DNA of 64,000 bases from Hahellaceae bacterium (GTDB lineage: Bacteria; Pseudomonadota; Gammaproteobacteria; Pseudomonadales; Oleiphilaceae), in contig JADJWY010000009.1 of the NCBI GenBank assembly GCA_016716085.1, forward strand, positions 124,001 to 188,000, written 5' to 3'. The notes beneath the pieces are model-generated. The model was not told the origin of the DNA. It saw nothing but the letters and a program-made list of their open reading frames with translations, and searched no databases. Below, piece by piece: positions 50,760 to 59,858 of the stretch. The position numbers and the translations under genes are program-made. Position 1 is the stretch's first letter, and the number at the start of each line of letters is the position of its first letter.

Positions 50760-53700
50760 ATGAGGGAAATCAATTGTTTTTGGTTGTGTCTTTTCTTCTT
50801 ACTCGGGCTGTCGAGCCTGGTTCAAGGCGCTCCCGCTATCTTTCACCAGGAAAGTGCCCCCTCCGCTTTTTCCCGCACCTATGTGGAAAAAACGCAGGAT
50901 CTCAGTCTGAAAGTACGGGGTGGCAGCATCACCGTTGAACGAACCTATGGGGGAAGTGGCTGGTCCTTCAATCGGGGGGCTAAAGGGCTGACCTTTGCGT
51001 TCAAACGCGAACACGATGCGGTGCCTGATAAAATTACCCGCTTTGGCGAAACTTACAAATTGGCCGAGGGCCCGGAAGCCTCCACGCTTTCGAACGCTAG
51101 TCAGGTCTACCTGCCCGAGCGCACCAGCGAGGAAGGCTCGCCTCTGGCGATCATTGAAAAGGTCGATGATGGCTTTCGCTGGTCTAACAAAATCAGTGCC
51201 TGGGAACAGTATGCCGACGATGGAAGTTTGCTGGAAACCGGGCGTTGGAACAGCGTGCACACCAAAACCCGGCTGGATGCCCAGCGGCGAATTTGGGAGC
51301 TTCAGGATGCCGAAGGGCATTTGTTATTGACCTATGAATATACCACGCCAACGTCAGACCAGATACGCCGTGTTACCGACTACAGTGGAAGGGTGGTCGA
51401 ATACGGGTGGACGGGCGATCAACTCACCTCCGTTACAGATGTACTTGGTAAGACCTGGCAGTACAGCTACGATGCGCGTGGTCGGCTGACGCTTCGTACT
51501 GATCCGCTGGGCAACAAACTGATCGTTCAATACGACCCTCAGGGTTTCGTCAGTCGAATCGAAAATGGTCAGGGCTATGGCACGCGCTATGTCTACGACT
51601 TCAATGCGCTGAGTTCAGAATTCTACCTGCGTACGGAAGAAGACAGTGGCCGAATGGTCGAAAAGTGGTTTGATTCGACCGGCTTATTGCGCCAATTGGA
51701 TATAAACGGTCATCAGATCAAAAACGTCGAAAAGCTGACGGTCAATGGTGAGCTGAAAGCGACCATCAGCTCAGATGCCTACGGTTATGCGATTCGGCAT
51801 AGCCTTGATCAGTGGGGTAATGTGATCAAGGCTGAATATGTTGATGGCTCGATTGAAACGGCCCGCTATAGCCAGCCGGATAACCAGCTGGTTGAAAAGG
51901 TCAATCGTAAAGGGGTAAAGACCCGATATGACTATGATTCGCGCGGTAATCTGGTTCGGATAACGGAAGCATTGGGGCTGCCGGAAGAACGAATCGTAGA
52001 ATATGCTTATGACAGCATGGACCAGCGCCTCTCCGCTACCTATGTGGGCGACGATGCAACGGCGACGGCTGTCTACCAGTGGGGCGGCTATGACGCCTAT
52101 GGTAATCCTGCCGAAATCACCGACGCCGAAGGCCATATCACACGCTATCGCTACAATGTGCTGGGTCAGGTAACCTCGTTGACGGATGCCCGTGGCGGGG
52201 TCTGGAAACTGACCTATGATAACGCCGGTAATCCCTTGAGTCAGACGGATCCGCTCAATCGTACACAGGCGACTGAATATGATGGCCTGGGGCGCCAGAG
52301 TAAAGCGACGCAGCCTAACGGTGCCGTGATCAGCTGGCAATACGATGCAGAGGGGCGGGTTAAACAACAAACGCGTTCATGGGGAGGTAAAACCGAAACA
52401 ACTCAGGCCGTGTTTGATAACCTGACAAATTCTTTAAAGGTAACTGATCCGCTCGGCAGCGTTGCCCGCTACGACTATAACCCGCTGGATCAGATCAGCC
52501 GTTACATCGACCCGAATGGCAACATCACCTCGGTTGACTACCAGGGGATGAATCCGGTTGCGATTCACTACCCGACGTTCACAGAGACGCGTGCTTACGA
52601 CCCCATGCGTCAGTTGGTCAGCCGCCAGGTGCCCTTCGCGGGTGGGGAAACGTCGACAACCGCACTTAGCTACAATACGGCGGGTGAGCAGATCGAGATG
52701 GTCGATGCCAAGGGCCAGAAGACAGCAGTTGATTACGATGCATTGGGGCGTGTGGTCAGCCAAATCGATGCCTTGGGTGGGGTCACGGCGATCGCCTACG
52801 ATGATCGCAACAATGTCCTGATGGTGACAGACCCGGAAAACCGGGTAACGCGCTTCGAATATGATCGTAACAATCGCCGCACAGCCGAGATTATTTCGCC
52901 AACGGCAAGCGCTGAGAATATCCGGCGATGGTCTTATGATGGCAATGGCAACCTGAGTCAGATGATCTCACCCAATGGTGAGAAAACGGCGCATGAATAT
53001 GATCTTGCCAATCAGCGTACGAAAACCTCAACCTTTGCCAAGGGCAATATGCAGGCGCCTGAGCAGGTTACCCTGTTTACCTACAATCTTCAGGGGCGCT
53101 TGGAAAGTTATGATGATCAGCTGACCCGCCAGACCTTTAGTTACGACGGGTGGGGTCGTTTACTCAGCTCAACAGTGAATTTTGGCGTATTCAGCAAGAC
53201 GTTTGCTTACACCTACGATGCAAACAATCGAAAGACCAGCTATAGCACCCCCGAGGGGCTGGTGTATCACTATACCTACGACCCACTCGGTAACCTGACC
53301 AGTATCAAGGTGCCGGGGGAAGGTCTGGTCACCTACAGTGACTACCAGTGGCACAAACCTGGAAAGGTGAGTTACCCCGGTGGTGCGGCCCTCCGTTTAG
53401 AATACGACCCATTACAGCGCCCTGTAACGCGTGAGCTGTTCGATGCCATGCAGACGTCGCTGGCCTCCGCCGCCTATACCTACGATGTAAGTGGGAATAT
53501 CACCGCAATCGAGACGGATCAGGGGGCCTATCAATATGGCTATGATGCCCTGAATCGTTTGGTCTCGGCTGAGAATCCGGGAATGGCGAATGAGGCCTAT
53601 AGCTACGATGGCGTGGGCAATCGTCTGACATCGACGCAAACACAGGGTGAGTGGCGCTATAACGGTGCCAATCAGTTGATGGGCATGGATGAGACGACCT

Positions 53701-54683
53701 ATCAATACAGTGCCAATGGGCATCGAACCCACAAAACACAGCCCTTTGAGACGACGAGCTATCACTACAACGCTGCCGAACGACTAAGTGTGGTAGAACG
53801 CAATCAAGTGGAGATCGCGAGCTATCGCTACAACCCGATGGGCATGCGGGTGTCAAAGCAGACGGCACAAGGCATTCGATACTTTCTGTACAGCCAGGAA
53901 GGGCTGGTTGCGGAGTACGATGCCAGTGGCGCATTGATGCAGGAATACCAGTATCAACCGGGTGGCACCTGGATGACGAGCCCAGTCTTCCAGAAGTCTG
54001 AAGGCTATGAGTACTTTGCGACCGATCACTTGGGCATGGCGAAAGGAGCCTTTGCCGGAGATGGTAGCCGCTATAGCGGGTTTCAGTATTCTGCCTTTGG
54101 CGAAGTGGGTTCAAGCTCGACGGCGTTGCGTTTCCCTGGGCAATATGCAGATGACGAAACCGGCCTCTATCAGAACTATTTCAGGGATTATGATCCGGGT
54201 ATTGGGCGGTATGTTCAACGGGATCCGATTGGGTTGTTCGCAGGCTTAAATACCTACTCATACGCAAGTAATAACTCTATCAATTCTTTTGATCCATATG
54301 GTTTGTACGATCCCCAAAATTATACCGAGGCGCAAACACGTGAATTTTTAGCTGCAGCGCGCAATCAAACATTTTGGCAGGCTATGAAGAATCATGGTGG
54401 TGGAGGTATTTACGATTTTGCATATGTCCAAAAAGGGTCAACCTTCATTTTGGGTGGGGTAAGGTATGATGCTGCTCAATTTGGTAACGTTCTTGCTGGT
54501 TACACCGGGGCCTATCTATATGACTTACCTGGAGTCTTGGGAGTTGTAACGGCTGGCATTGTCTATGATACTGTGAGGCTATTGGATGGTAAAAGTATAG
54601 ATCTTGATAGGTATGATAGAGATTTCATATTAGAAGGTGCTGCAATTGGAATGTTGCATAGGGGATATTGCCCGAGAAAATAA
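50760..54683 (+). CDS. Sec-exported RHS/YD-repeat protein with variable C-terminal toxin-like tip
   Basis: About 1,307 residues. Signal peptide (INCFWLCLFFLLGLSSLVQG), then an N-terminal domain with GGSITVERTYGG, then a long array of YD repeats (YDxxGN, YDALGRV and similar) forming a beta shell. The RHS-associated core follows near residue 1,135 (FPGQYADDETGLYQNYFRDYD, RYVQRDPIGL) and ends at SFDPYGL (about 54305). The last 125 residues differ in composition (AT-rich) and are the polymorphic tip; FGNVLAGYTG and IYDF loosely recall polymorphic toxin type 44, but this is tentative. There is no PAAR domain, so export is by Sec rather than type VI. An ATG at 50715, overlapping the giant gene's stop, is the alternative start. 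Confidence 0.9.
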   Translation: MREINCFWLCLFFLLGLSSLVQGAPAIFHQESAPSAFSRTYVEKTQDLSLKVRGGSITVERTYGGSGWSFNRGAKGLTFAFKREHDAVPDKITRFGETYKLAEGPEASTLSNASQVYLPERTSEEGSPLAIIEKVDDGFRWSNKISAWEQYADDGSLLETGRWNSVHTKTRLDAQRRIWELQDAEGHLLLTYEYTTPTSDQIRRVTDYSGRVVEYGWTGDQLTSVTDVLGKTWQYSYDARGRLTLRTDPLGNKLIVQYDPQGFVSRIENGQGYGTRYVYDFNALSSEFYLRTEEDSGRMVEKWFDSTGLLRQLDINGHQIKNVEKLTVNGELKATISSDAYGYAIRHSLDQWGNVIKAEYVDGSIETARYSQPDNQLVEKVNRKGVKTRYDYDSRGNLVRITEALGLPEERIVEYAYDSMDQRLSATYVGDDATATAVYQWGGYDAYGNPAEITDAEGHITRYRYNVLGQVTSLTDARGGVWKLTYDNAGNPLSQTDPLNRTQATEYDGLGRQSKATQPNGAVISWQYDAEGRVKQQTRSWGGKTETTQAVFDNLTNSLKVTDPLGSVARYDYNPLDQISRYIDPNGNITSVDYQGMNPVAIHYPTFTETRAYDPMRQLVSRQVPFAGGETSTTALSYNTAGEQIEMVDAKGQKTAVDYDALGRVVSQIDALGGVTAIAYDDRNNVLMVTDPENRVTRFEYDRNNRRTAEIISPTASAENIRRWSYDGNGNLSQMISPNGEKTAHEYDLANQRTKTSTFAKGNMQAPEQVTLFTYNLQGRLESYDDQLTRQTFSYDGWGRLLSSTVNFGVFSKTFAYTYDANNRKTSYSTPEGLVYHYTYDPLGNLTSIKVPGEGLVTYSDYQWHKPGKVSYPGGAALRLEYDPLQRPVTRELFDAMQTSLASAAYTYDVSGNITAIETDQGAYQYGYDALNRLVSAENPGMANEAYSYDGVGNRLTSTQTQGEWRYNGANQLMGMDETTYQYSANGHRTHKTQPFETTSYHYNAAERLSVVERNQVEIASYRYNPMGMRVSKQTAQGIRYFLYSQEGLVAEYDASGALMQEYQYQPGGTWMTSPVFQKSEGYEYFATDHLGMAKGAFAGDGSRYSGFQYSAFGEVGSSSTALRFPGQYADDETGLYQNYFRDYDPGIGRYVQRDPIGLFAGLNTYSYASNNSINSFDPYGLYDPQNYTEAQTREFLAAARNQTFWQAMKNHGGGGIYDFAYVQKGSTFILGGVRYDAAQFGNVLAGYTGAYLYDLPGVLGVVTAGIVYDTVRLLDGKSIDLDRYDRDFILEGAAIGMLHRGYCPRK

Positions 54684-54788
54684 TATGTCTTATAAGTATT
54701 TTGTGATGGCCAACTCTCGGTTTAATGAATTGTATTCGATGAATGCCTTAAGTTTTTTCATGGTTCCTAGGCGAAAAGAGATGAATAT

Positions 54789-55097
54789 ATGAGTATGATT
54801 CAATTGATTTTTATTGTGACGATTGGAATGATTTTTTTGGCATTTTTTTTGAAAATTTCAATGATTAATAAGTTGATTGTCACAGTTGTTTTTTTGTTTC
54901 AGATATTTGTTTTACTATTTTTGTTTGATGCTAGGTATAGAACGGTTTTGGAAGCTGCAGACGCTTCTGGAAAATACTCTAATGATTTTGTTCGTGGAGT
55001 TGTCGCATCGAAAGAAGCTCACTTTGATTTACGTTTTTTGATGGTGCTATCTTGTGCAGTATTGTTCATATTTGCGTTGGTCCCGCCACGAAAATAA
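54789..55097 (+). CDS. Small membrane protein, candidate immunity protein of the RHS tip
   Basis: 102 residues with three hydrophobic helices (about 3-22, 28-50 and 80-98) and a polar segment between the last two (YRTVLEAADASGKYSNDFVRG). No family was recognised. It starts 105 bases after the RHS stop on the same strand and is strongly AT-rich, like the RHS tip and unlike the RHS core. Position, size and composition are those of an immunity gene carried with an exchanged toxin tip. A membrane-bound immunity protein would fit a toxin acting at or near the membrane, but this is inference only. Confidence 0.6.
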   Translation: MSMIQLIFIVTIGMIFLAFFLKISMINKLIVTVVFLFQIFVLLFLFDARYRTVLEAADASGKYSNDFVRGVVASKEAHFDLRFLMVLSCAVLFIFALVPPRK

Positions 55098-55535
55098 ATA
55101 TTATGTGATATATTTATTTTGTTTGTGGTCATTGTGGCTGGTATAAAAACATTGTTTAATTTTAAACGGCATTATTTCGCTTGTTTGATGTCGATGTTCT
55201 TAATCATAAAGCGGCTAGGCTTATTGAAGAGTTAGGAGTGTATAATTAGGCGAAATTGCTAGGTTACACTGTTTTATTTTCTTTGTAGTTAATAATATAC
55301 AAAGCTAAATGTTATGTGTATTTTATGATAGGAGTGCGTGGCCATATTTTGCTGTCGTTTAGTGATTAATTGCGAAGAGTGAGTTCGATTTTATGTGCTT
55401 GACGATTTTTGTTTTTTGTTTCGATGGCGGTGCATTGTTTTCTTGATGAATGTTTTGCTTCGTTATTTTTTTTGACATATTTGGTAAAAACTAATTTCTG
55501 GTTGTTCTAAGTGTATGGGTGGTTAAGTTTAAACG
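55098..55535. other. AT-rich 438-base intergenic region with a possible coding remnant
   Basis: No intact gene was seen. Composition is much more AT-rich than the flanking secreted-protein genes. On the plus strand, 55166-55249 reads as a short open piece ending in FDVDVLNHKAARLIEELGVY plus one residue and a stop. It looks protein-like but has no start, so it could be the tail of a displaced RHS tip or immunity gene. A TTGACA at 55472 lacks a well-spaced -10. Confidence 0.45.
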
Positions 55536-58500
55536 ATGTATTTAAATAGAAGAATATGGATGTTGTTAGCAAGCCTAATTTTATCTTTGGCAGTATCTGC
55601 CAGTGAAGACACCGTTTGCTCCACCATCGACATCAAACTCTCCCAAGAGCTAACATTCGAACGGCAAGGTTTTAAAGGCACCTTTCGGGTGACGAATGGT
55701 TTGGCGGATAAGGCACTTAGCGATATCAAAGTCTCGGTGTGGTTTAAGAACAGCGAGGGCTTGCTGGTCTCGGCCTCGAATAATCCACAGGCAACCGATG
55801 CCCGTTTCTTTCTGAAACTGGAAGATGTCAGCGGTTTTGCCAGTTCCACCATAGGGGCGAACGATAGCTTGAGCGGTGCAACGCTGGCAGCGAAGCAAAC
55901 CGGCGAAGCGCGCTGGCTGATTGTGCCTACTGCCGGTGCAGGTGGCGATGTGCCTGCTGGTAAACTCTATTACGTGGGCGTCGATTTTTCCTATTCCCTC
56001 GACGGGCAAGTTACGACCCCAGCCGTAGAGGCGGATCCTATTACCGTCAAGCCTCAACCACTGTTGACTATGGACTATTTCATTGCCCGGGATGTGTTGG
56101 GTGATGATCCCTTTACCGAAGCGCTCGTTGAACCCTCAATTCCCTACACACTTGGCACACGCATTATCAATACTGGGAAGAGCCCGGCCGCGAATGTAAA
56201 GCTCAGTACTGCCAGACCGACTATCGTCGATAATGCCCAGGGCTTGGCTATGGGCTTTTCAATTGTAAATGCCTATGTGAACGATAAACCGGCGGATAAC
56301 ACCCTGACACTTCCCTATGGCGATATTCTGCCGGAGGGGGTCAAAACCGGGCGTTGGGAAATGGTCTCCAGCCTGATGGGGCGCTTTGAGGGTTTTGAAG
56401 CAACGGTTAGTCATGCTGATGCCTTGGGGGGTGAACTGACTTCGTTGTTAAAAGTAAATGCGCCACGCTTTCTGGTGCGGGATGTGCGCACGGATCTTGC
56501 AGGGAGAGATGCCTTACGTGATTTCCTGGTCACTACAACCCGTGATCAGCTGGATCAAAGCGACGTGAAGCTCTATTTGTATGAGTCCGAAGCCACCCGA
56601 CTGACAATTCCAGATCTGTGTCTTAACTGTATTGAAGTTGCTAAACAACTACTGGGTGAATCATCGATGGGCAGCGAAATGCTGCTACCAAATGATGCCC
56701 GTCAGCGCAATGTCAGTGTGTCGGTGACGTCGGGCTTCTCTTATATTCGCATTAAAGATCCCTATCAGGGCACCCGGCGTCTTACGCGGGTGCTGCGTTC
56801 AGATGGTAAAGCATTACGCCCTGAAAATGCCTGGCTTTCGCAGGTGCGGGAAAAGAAACAAACGGAATCCGAGTACTTCATCAATCTTTTCGACTACAAC
56901 AGTTCCGATCGCTACACCGTACAATTCGACGGCATCGCGTTGACACCGCAAGCACCGGAAATTCAGTTCGTGGCAGATAAAGTCATCCATGAAAATGCTG
57001 AGTTGCGCTTTGAAGTCGTGGCCACCGATGCCAACGGCACTGTGCCGGAACTGACCCCGGACAGACTGCCGCTGGGTGCCGAGTTTACCAGGCTTGCTGC
57101 AAATAAAGGGGAGCTTTACTGGAAGCCGGCCACGGGGCAAAAAGGCAGCTACCAAATGATGTTCCTCGCCACTGACGGTGCTTTTGAAACCTGGCGTAGC
57201 ATCAATGTGAAGGTCAATTCTACCGAAGATACCGATGGCGATGGGCTGGCGGATGCCTGGGAGATGACCTATTTTGGCAGTCTGCAGCGGGATGGGACGG
57301 GCGATTTCGATGGCGATGGCCAATCCGATTTGGCCGAATATCAGTCCTCTTCAGATCCGGCCCAGATACCCCTGGCCCCGGCAGAACCTTCGATTGATCT
57401 GCCTGTGGAAGGGGCTGTTGTGGCAGAGGGTTCACCTGTTCTGCAGGTGAGCAATGGACGCCACCCAGAAGCCATGCTACCGCGCTATCATTTTGAATTA
57501 TCCCGTGAGGCAGACTTTGTCACCCGGCTGGCAACGGTTGAGAAAGACGAGCAGGATGGCCATACGGCCTGGGTACCTTCGGCAACAGAACTCGCATCGG
57601 GTTGGCAAGAAAACCAGCGGTATTATTGGCGGGTGCGGGCCGAAAATGCCGGCTCTTTCAGCGAGTGGGTTTACGGGAGCTTTATTTACAGTCAGGTTAA
57701 CGATGCCCCCGAGGTGTTCGCGGCAGCATTTCCTGCAGATATGAAACAGGTGACCTCCTTAACGCCCACACTGGTCGTGAACAATGCCCATGATCCCGAG
57801 GGTGATGAACTGCATTACCAGTTTGATGTCTATCTGGAGTCGGATCTCAGTCAGCCTGTGTCAAGTAGCGGTGCGGTCGTGGCAGGGGCGCATGGTGAGA
57901 CACGATGGGCATTGCCAACGGCCTTGGTGAATGGTCAGGTATACTTGTGGGCCGCCTCGGTGCGTGACACGCAGGGCAATTCGACGCTCGGGCCGACGCA
58001 GTCATTTGTGGTGAATACCTCGGCGACTTCACCGGCAATCCCTCAGATTGCGGCCCCACTGCTTGATAGCGAATGGGCGGATAAAACGCACATTGACGTC
58101 TCCGTTTCCAATGCGGTGAGCCCGTCAGGTAACCCGCTGAGCTATCAGTTTGCCCTGTCAGACAGCCCGACCTTTGAGGCTGGAGTAACTCACGAATCGA
58201 GTGTTGTTTCAGAGGGTTCAAATACGACCACGTGGCAGTTCAGCAATCTGAGTGATAACCAACAGTATTATTGGCGTGCTAAAGCCATCGATGGCGAGGT
58301 AGAGAGTGATTGGCGCTATGGCCGCTTCCGGGTGAATGCCCTGAATGATGCGCCGGGCGTGGCTGAAGCACTGAACCCTGGCGCGGGAAGTTGGGTGTCG
58401 ACGGTCAATCCGGTTCTGGTGGCCAGCCAGGTTGCAGACCCGGATGACGATGCGCTGGTCTATGAGTTCGAGGTGTTCTCAGATGAATTAATGACGCAGA

Positions 58501-58946
58501 AGGTGTCCTCTGGCAGTGCTGAGTTTCCCTTCTGGGCGGTTACCGATACGCTGGCCTCTGAGCATGCCTATTATTGGCGCGTGCGCGCCCGTGATGATCA
58601 GGGCAGTTTGGGTGTGTGGAGCAGCCTGACACGGTTTTACGTGAAGGCTGAAGGCTCAAATGAAGCGCCCGCGTTGACCGCGTTTGAAGTCGACACAGGG
58701 CGGCTGGCAAGCGAGCAAAAAGTGGTGCTGAGATGGGCGGATGCCGATTCTGATAGCCATGCCTATATCACGCTGTTGGCCGACGGCCAGGTGATCGCAA
58801 AAGGAATCCCGGAAGACAGTGAGGGTGCTGGCGATCAGTGGGTGTGGGATGTCAGCGCGCTTAGCTCTGGTAGCCACACGGTGAAGGCGATTATTGACGA
58901 TGGCGTCGCTCGCTCTGAGCAGTCGGCTGTTTTGTCGCTTCCGTAA
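55536..58946 (+). CDS. Secreted multi-domain protein with Ig-like, calcium-binding and fibronectin III-like repeats
   Basis: 1,136 residues with a signal peptide (WMLLASLILSLAVSASE). The first 450 residues form several beta-rich domains with CARDB-like character (INTGKSPAANVKLS) and no family that I can name. An Ig/cadherin-like domain follows (about 475-565, LPLGAEFTRLAANKGELYW). Next is a thrombospondin-3/EF-hand type calcium region (DTDGDGLADAWEM ... DFDGDGQSDLAEYQ, about 568-605). Four fibronectin III-like domains of about 95 residues come after it, most with a YYWRVRA-type strand (about 620-1,035), then a last beta domain. No membrane anchor or sorting signal. It shares its style of domains with the giant protein and lies downstream of the RHS gene, so probably part of the same extracellular system. 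Confidence 0.85.
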   Translation: MYLNRRIWMLLASLILSLAVSASEDTVCSTIDIKLSQELTFERQGFKGTFRVTNGLADKALSDIKVSVWFKNSEGLLVSASNNPQATDARFFLKLEDVSGFASSTIGANDSLSGATLAAKQTGEARWLIVPTAGAGGDVPAGKLYYVGVDFSYSLDGQVTTPAVEADPITVKPQPLLTMDYFIARDVLGDDPFTEALVEPSIPYTLGTRIINTGKSPAANVKLSTARPTIVDNAQGLAMGFSIVNAYVNDKPADNTLTLPYGDILPEGVKTGRWEMVSSLMGRFEGFEATVSHADALGGELTSLLKVNAPRFLVRDVRTDLAGRDALRDFLVTTTRDQLDQSDVKLYLYESEATRLTIPDLCLNCIEVAKQLLGESSMGSEMLLPNDARQRNVSVSVTSGFSYIRIKDPYQGTRRLTRVLRSDGKALRPENAWLSQVREKKQTESEYFINLFDYNSSDRYTVQFDGIALTPQAPEIQFVADKVIHENAELRFEVVATDANGTVPELTPDRLPLGAEFTRLAANKGELYWKPATGQKGSYQMMFLATDGAFETWRSINVKVNSTEDTDGDGLADAWEMTYFGSLQRDGTGDFDGDGQSDLAEYQSSSDPAQIPLAPAEPSIDLPVEGAVVAEGSPVLQVSNGRHPEAMLPRYHFELSREADFVTRLATVEKDEQDGHTAWVPSATELASGWQENQRYYWRVRAENAGSFSEWVYGSFIYSQVNDAPEVFAAAFPADMKQVTSLTPTLVVNNAHDPEGDELHYQFDVYLESDLSQPVSSSGAVVAGAHGETRWALPTALVNGQVYLWAASVRDTQGNSTLGPTQSFVVNTSATSPAIPQIAAPLLDSEWADKTHIDVSVSNAVSPSGNPLSYQFALSDSPTFEAGVTHESSVVSEGSNTTTWQFSNLSDNQQYYWRAKAIDGEVESDWRYGRFRVNALNDAPGVAEALNPGAGSWVSTVNPVLVASQVADPDDDALVYEFEVFSDELMTQKVSSGSAEFPFWAVTDTLASEHAYYWRVRARDDQGSLGVWSSLTRFYVKAEGSNEAPALTAFEVDTGRLASEQKVVLRWADADSDSHAYITLLADGQVIAKGIPEDSEGAGDQWVWDVSALSSGSHTVKAIIDDGVARSEQSAVLSLP

Positions 58947-58959
58947 GGTGATCTGTGAC

Positions 58960-59841
58960 ATGACACGCGTTTGTCTCAATTCGAGGGTGCTGAGGGGCGG
59001 CACAATGGTGCTCATACTCAGCGGGGCCGTGAGTGCGCTCGCTGCTGAATCTTCAGCTGAAACGGCTCAGGGGGGCGCCTGCGAGATGGAAAGCCTCTAT
59101 CTGGAACAGTATGAGCCGACGGCCGGGAGCGGGCAGTTCGCTGGCCGCGAGGACTGTTTTGTAACTGTCGATGCGGTTGAGGGGCGCGAACTCACGATTG
59201 TGGATACACGGGGCGAAGAGGATTTTCGCCGAGTGAATATCCGGGGAGCGATTAATTTACCTGCCGCTCAGCTGCTTCATATGTCGGAATTGCGCGACCG
59301 CTCCATTCTGCTGGTCGATCAGGGTTTTCGCCGGAGCAATCAGGCAGAAATGTGTCAGCAGGCCCGATTAGCCGGGTTTACCCGACTCAGCATCTTGAAG
59401 GGGGGGATGGCAGCCTGGTCCTCCTCCGGACGAGACCTAAACGGGCATCTACAGGCGCTGAGCGAGCTTCATCGTATCCGAGCTGACGCATTTCTGGTCG
59501 AGGCCATGAGAAACCGAGTGACGCTTCTGGCTGAACCCGCCGTGCTCGCCCGGCTAAAGAAACTGCTTCCAGAGGCGACAGACTTGCGGCAGCTGGGGCA
59601 ATCACCGGCGTTGGAAAAGCAGATCGGACTGGTGTTGTCGCAACCGCAGGGTTCAGTATCACGCTCATTAGTGGTGTTCTCTGATCACCCTGAGGCGCTG
59701 GCTAAAGTCAGTCATTTTCAGGATGCCTATTTATTCTCCGATTCACTGGATGAACTGGAAGACTACTATGAAGAGCAAAAGGTCATTGCCAAAAAGCGGG
59801 AACAGATCCCGGATCGATTTCGTTGTGGCCGCAAACAATAA
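58960..59841 (+). CDS. Secreted rhodanese-like protein lacking the catalytic cysteine
   Basis: 293 residues with a signal peptide (MVLILSGAVSALAAE, cleavage near residue 32). The rhodanese fold is recognisable from IVDTRGEEDFRRVNIRGAINLP to ILKGGMAAW. The active-site loop, normally CxxGxRS, reads VDQGFRRS, so the sulfur-carrying Cys is replaced by Val. The second half (about 165-270) may be a decayed second rhodanese domain. The start is supported by AAGGTG 9 bases upstream and lies 13 bases after the previous stop, so it is co-transcribed with the secreted multi-domain gene. It is probably a binding, not catalytic, protein. Confidence 0.8.
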   Translation: MTRVCLNSRVLRGGTMVLILSGAVSALAAESSAETAQGGACEMESLYLEQYEPTAGSGQFAGREDCFVTVDAVEGRELTIVDTRGEEDFRRVNIRGAINLPAAQLLHMSELRDRSILLVDQGFRRSNQAEMCQQARLAGFTRLSILKGGMAAWSSSGRDLNGHLQALSELHRIRADAFLVEAMRNRVTLLAEPAVLARLKKLLPEATDLRQLGQSPALEKQIGLVLSQPQGSVSRSLVVFSDHPEALAKVSHFQDAYLFSDSLDELEDYYEEQKVIAKKREQIPDRFRCGRKQ

Positions 59842-59858
59842 CGCCAGCGGCGTTATTG
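59836..59858. terminator. Bidirectional terminator-like hairpin between convergent genes
   Basis: Perfect 10-base stem CAATAACGCC / GGCGTTATTG with a 3-base loop (AGC). It contains the stop codons of the rhodanese-like gene (plus strand) and the transglutaminase-like gene (minus strand). A T-run is weak on both sides. Confidence 0.6.

Noticed and set aside
55472..55497. Promoter TTGACA...TAATTT before the 1,136-residue protein
   Set aside because: The spacing is only about 14 bases, too short for a sigma70 promoter, and the region is AT-rich enough for chance matches.
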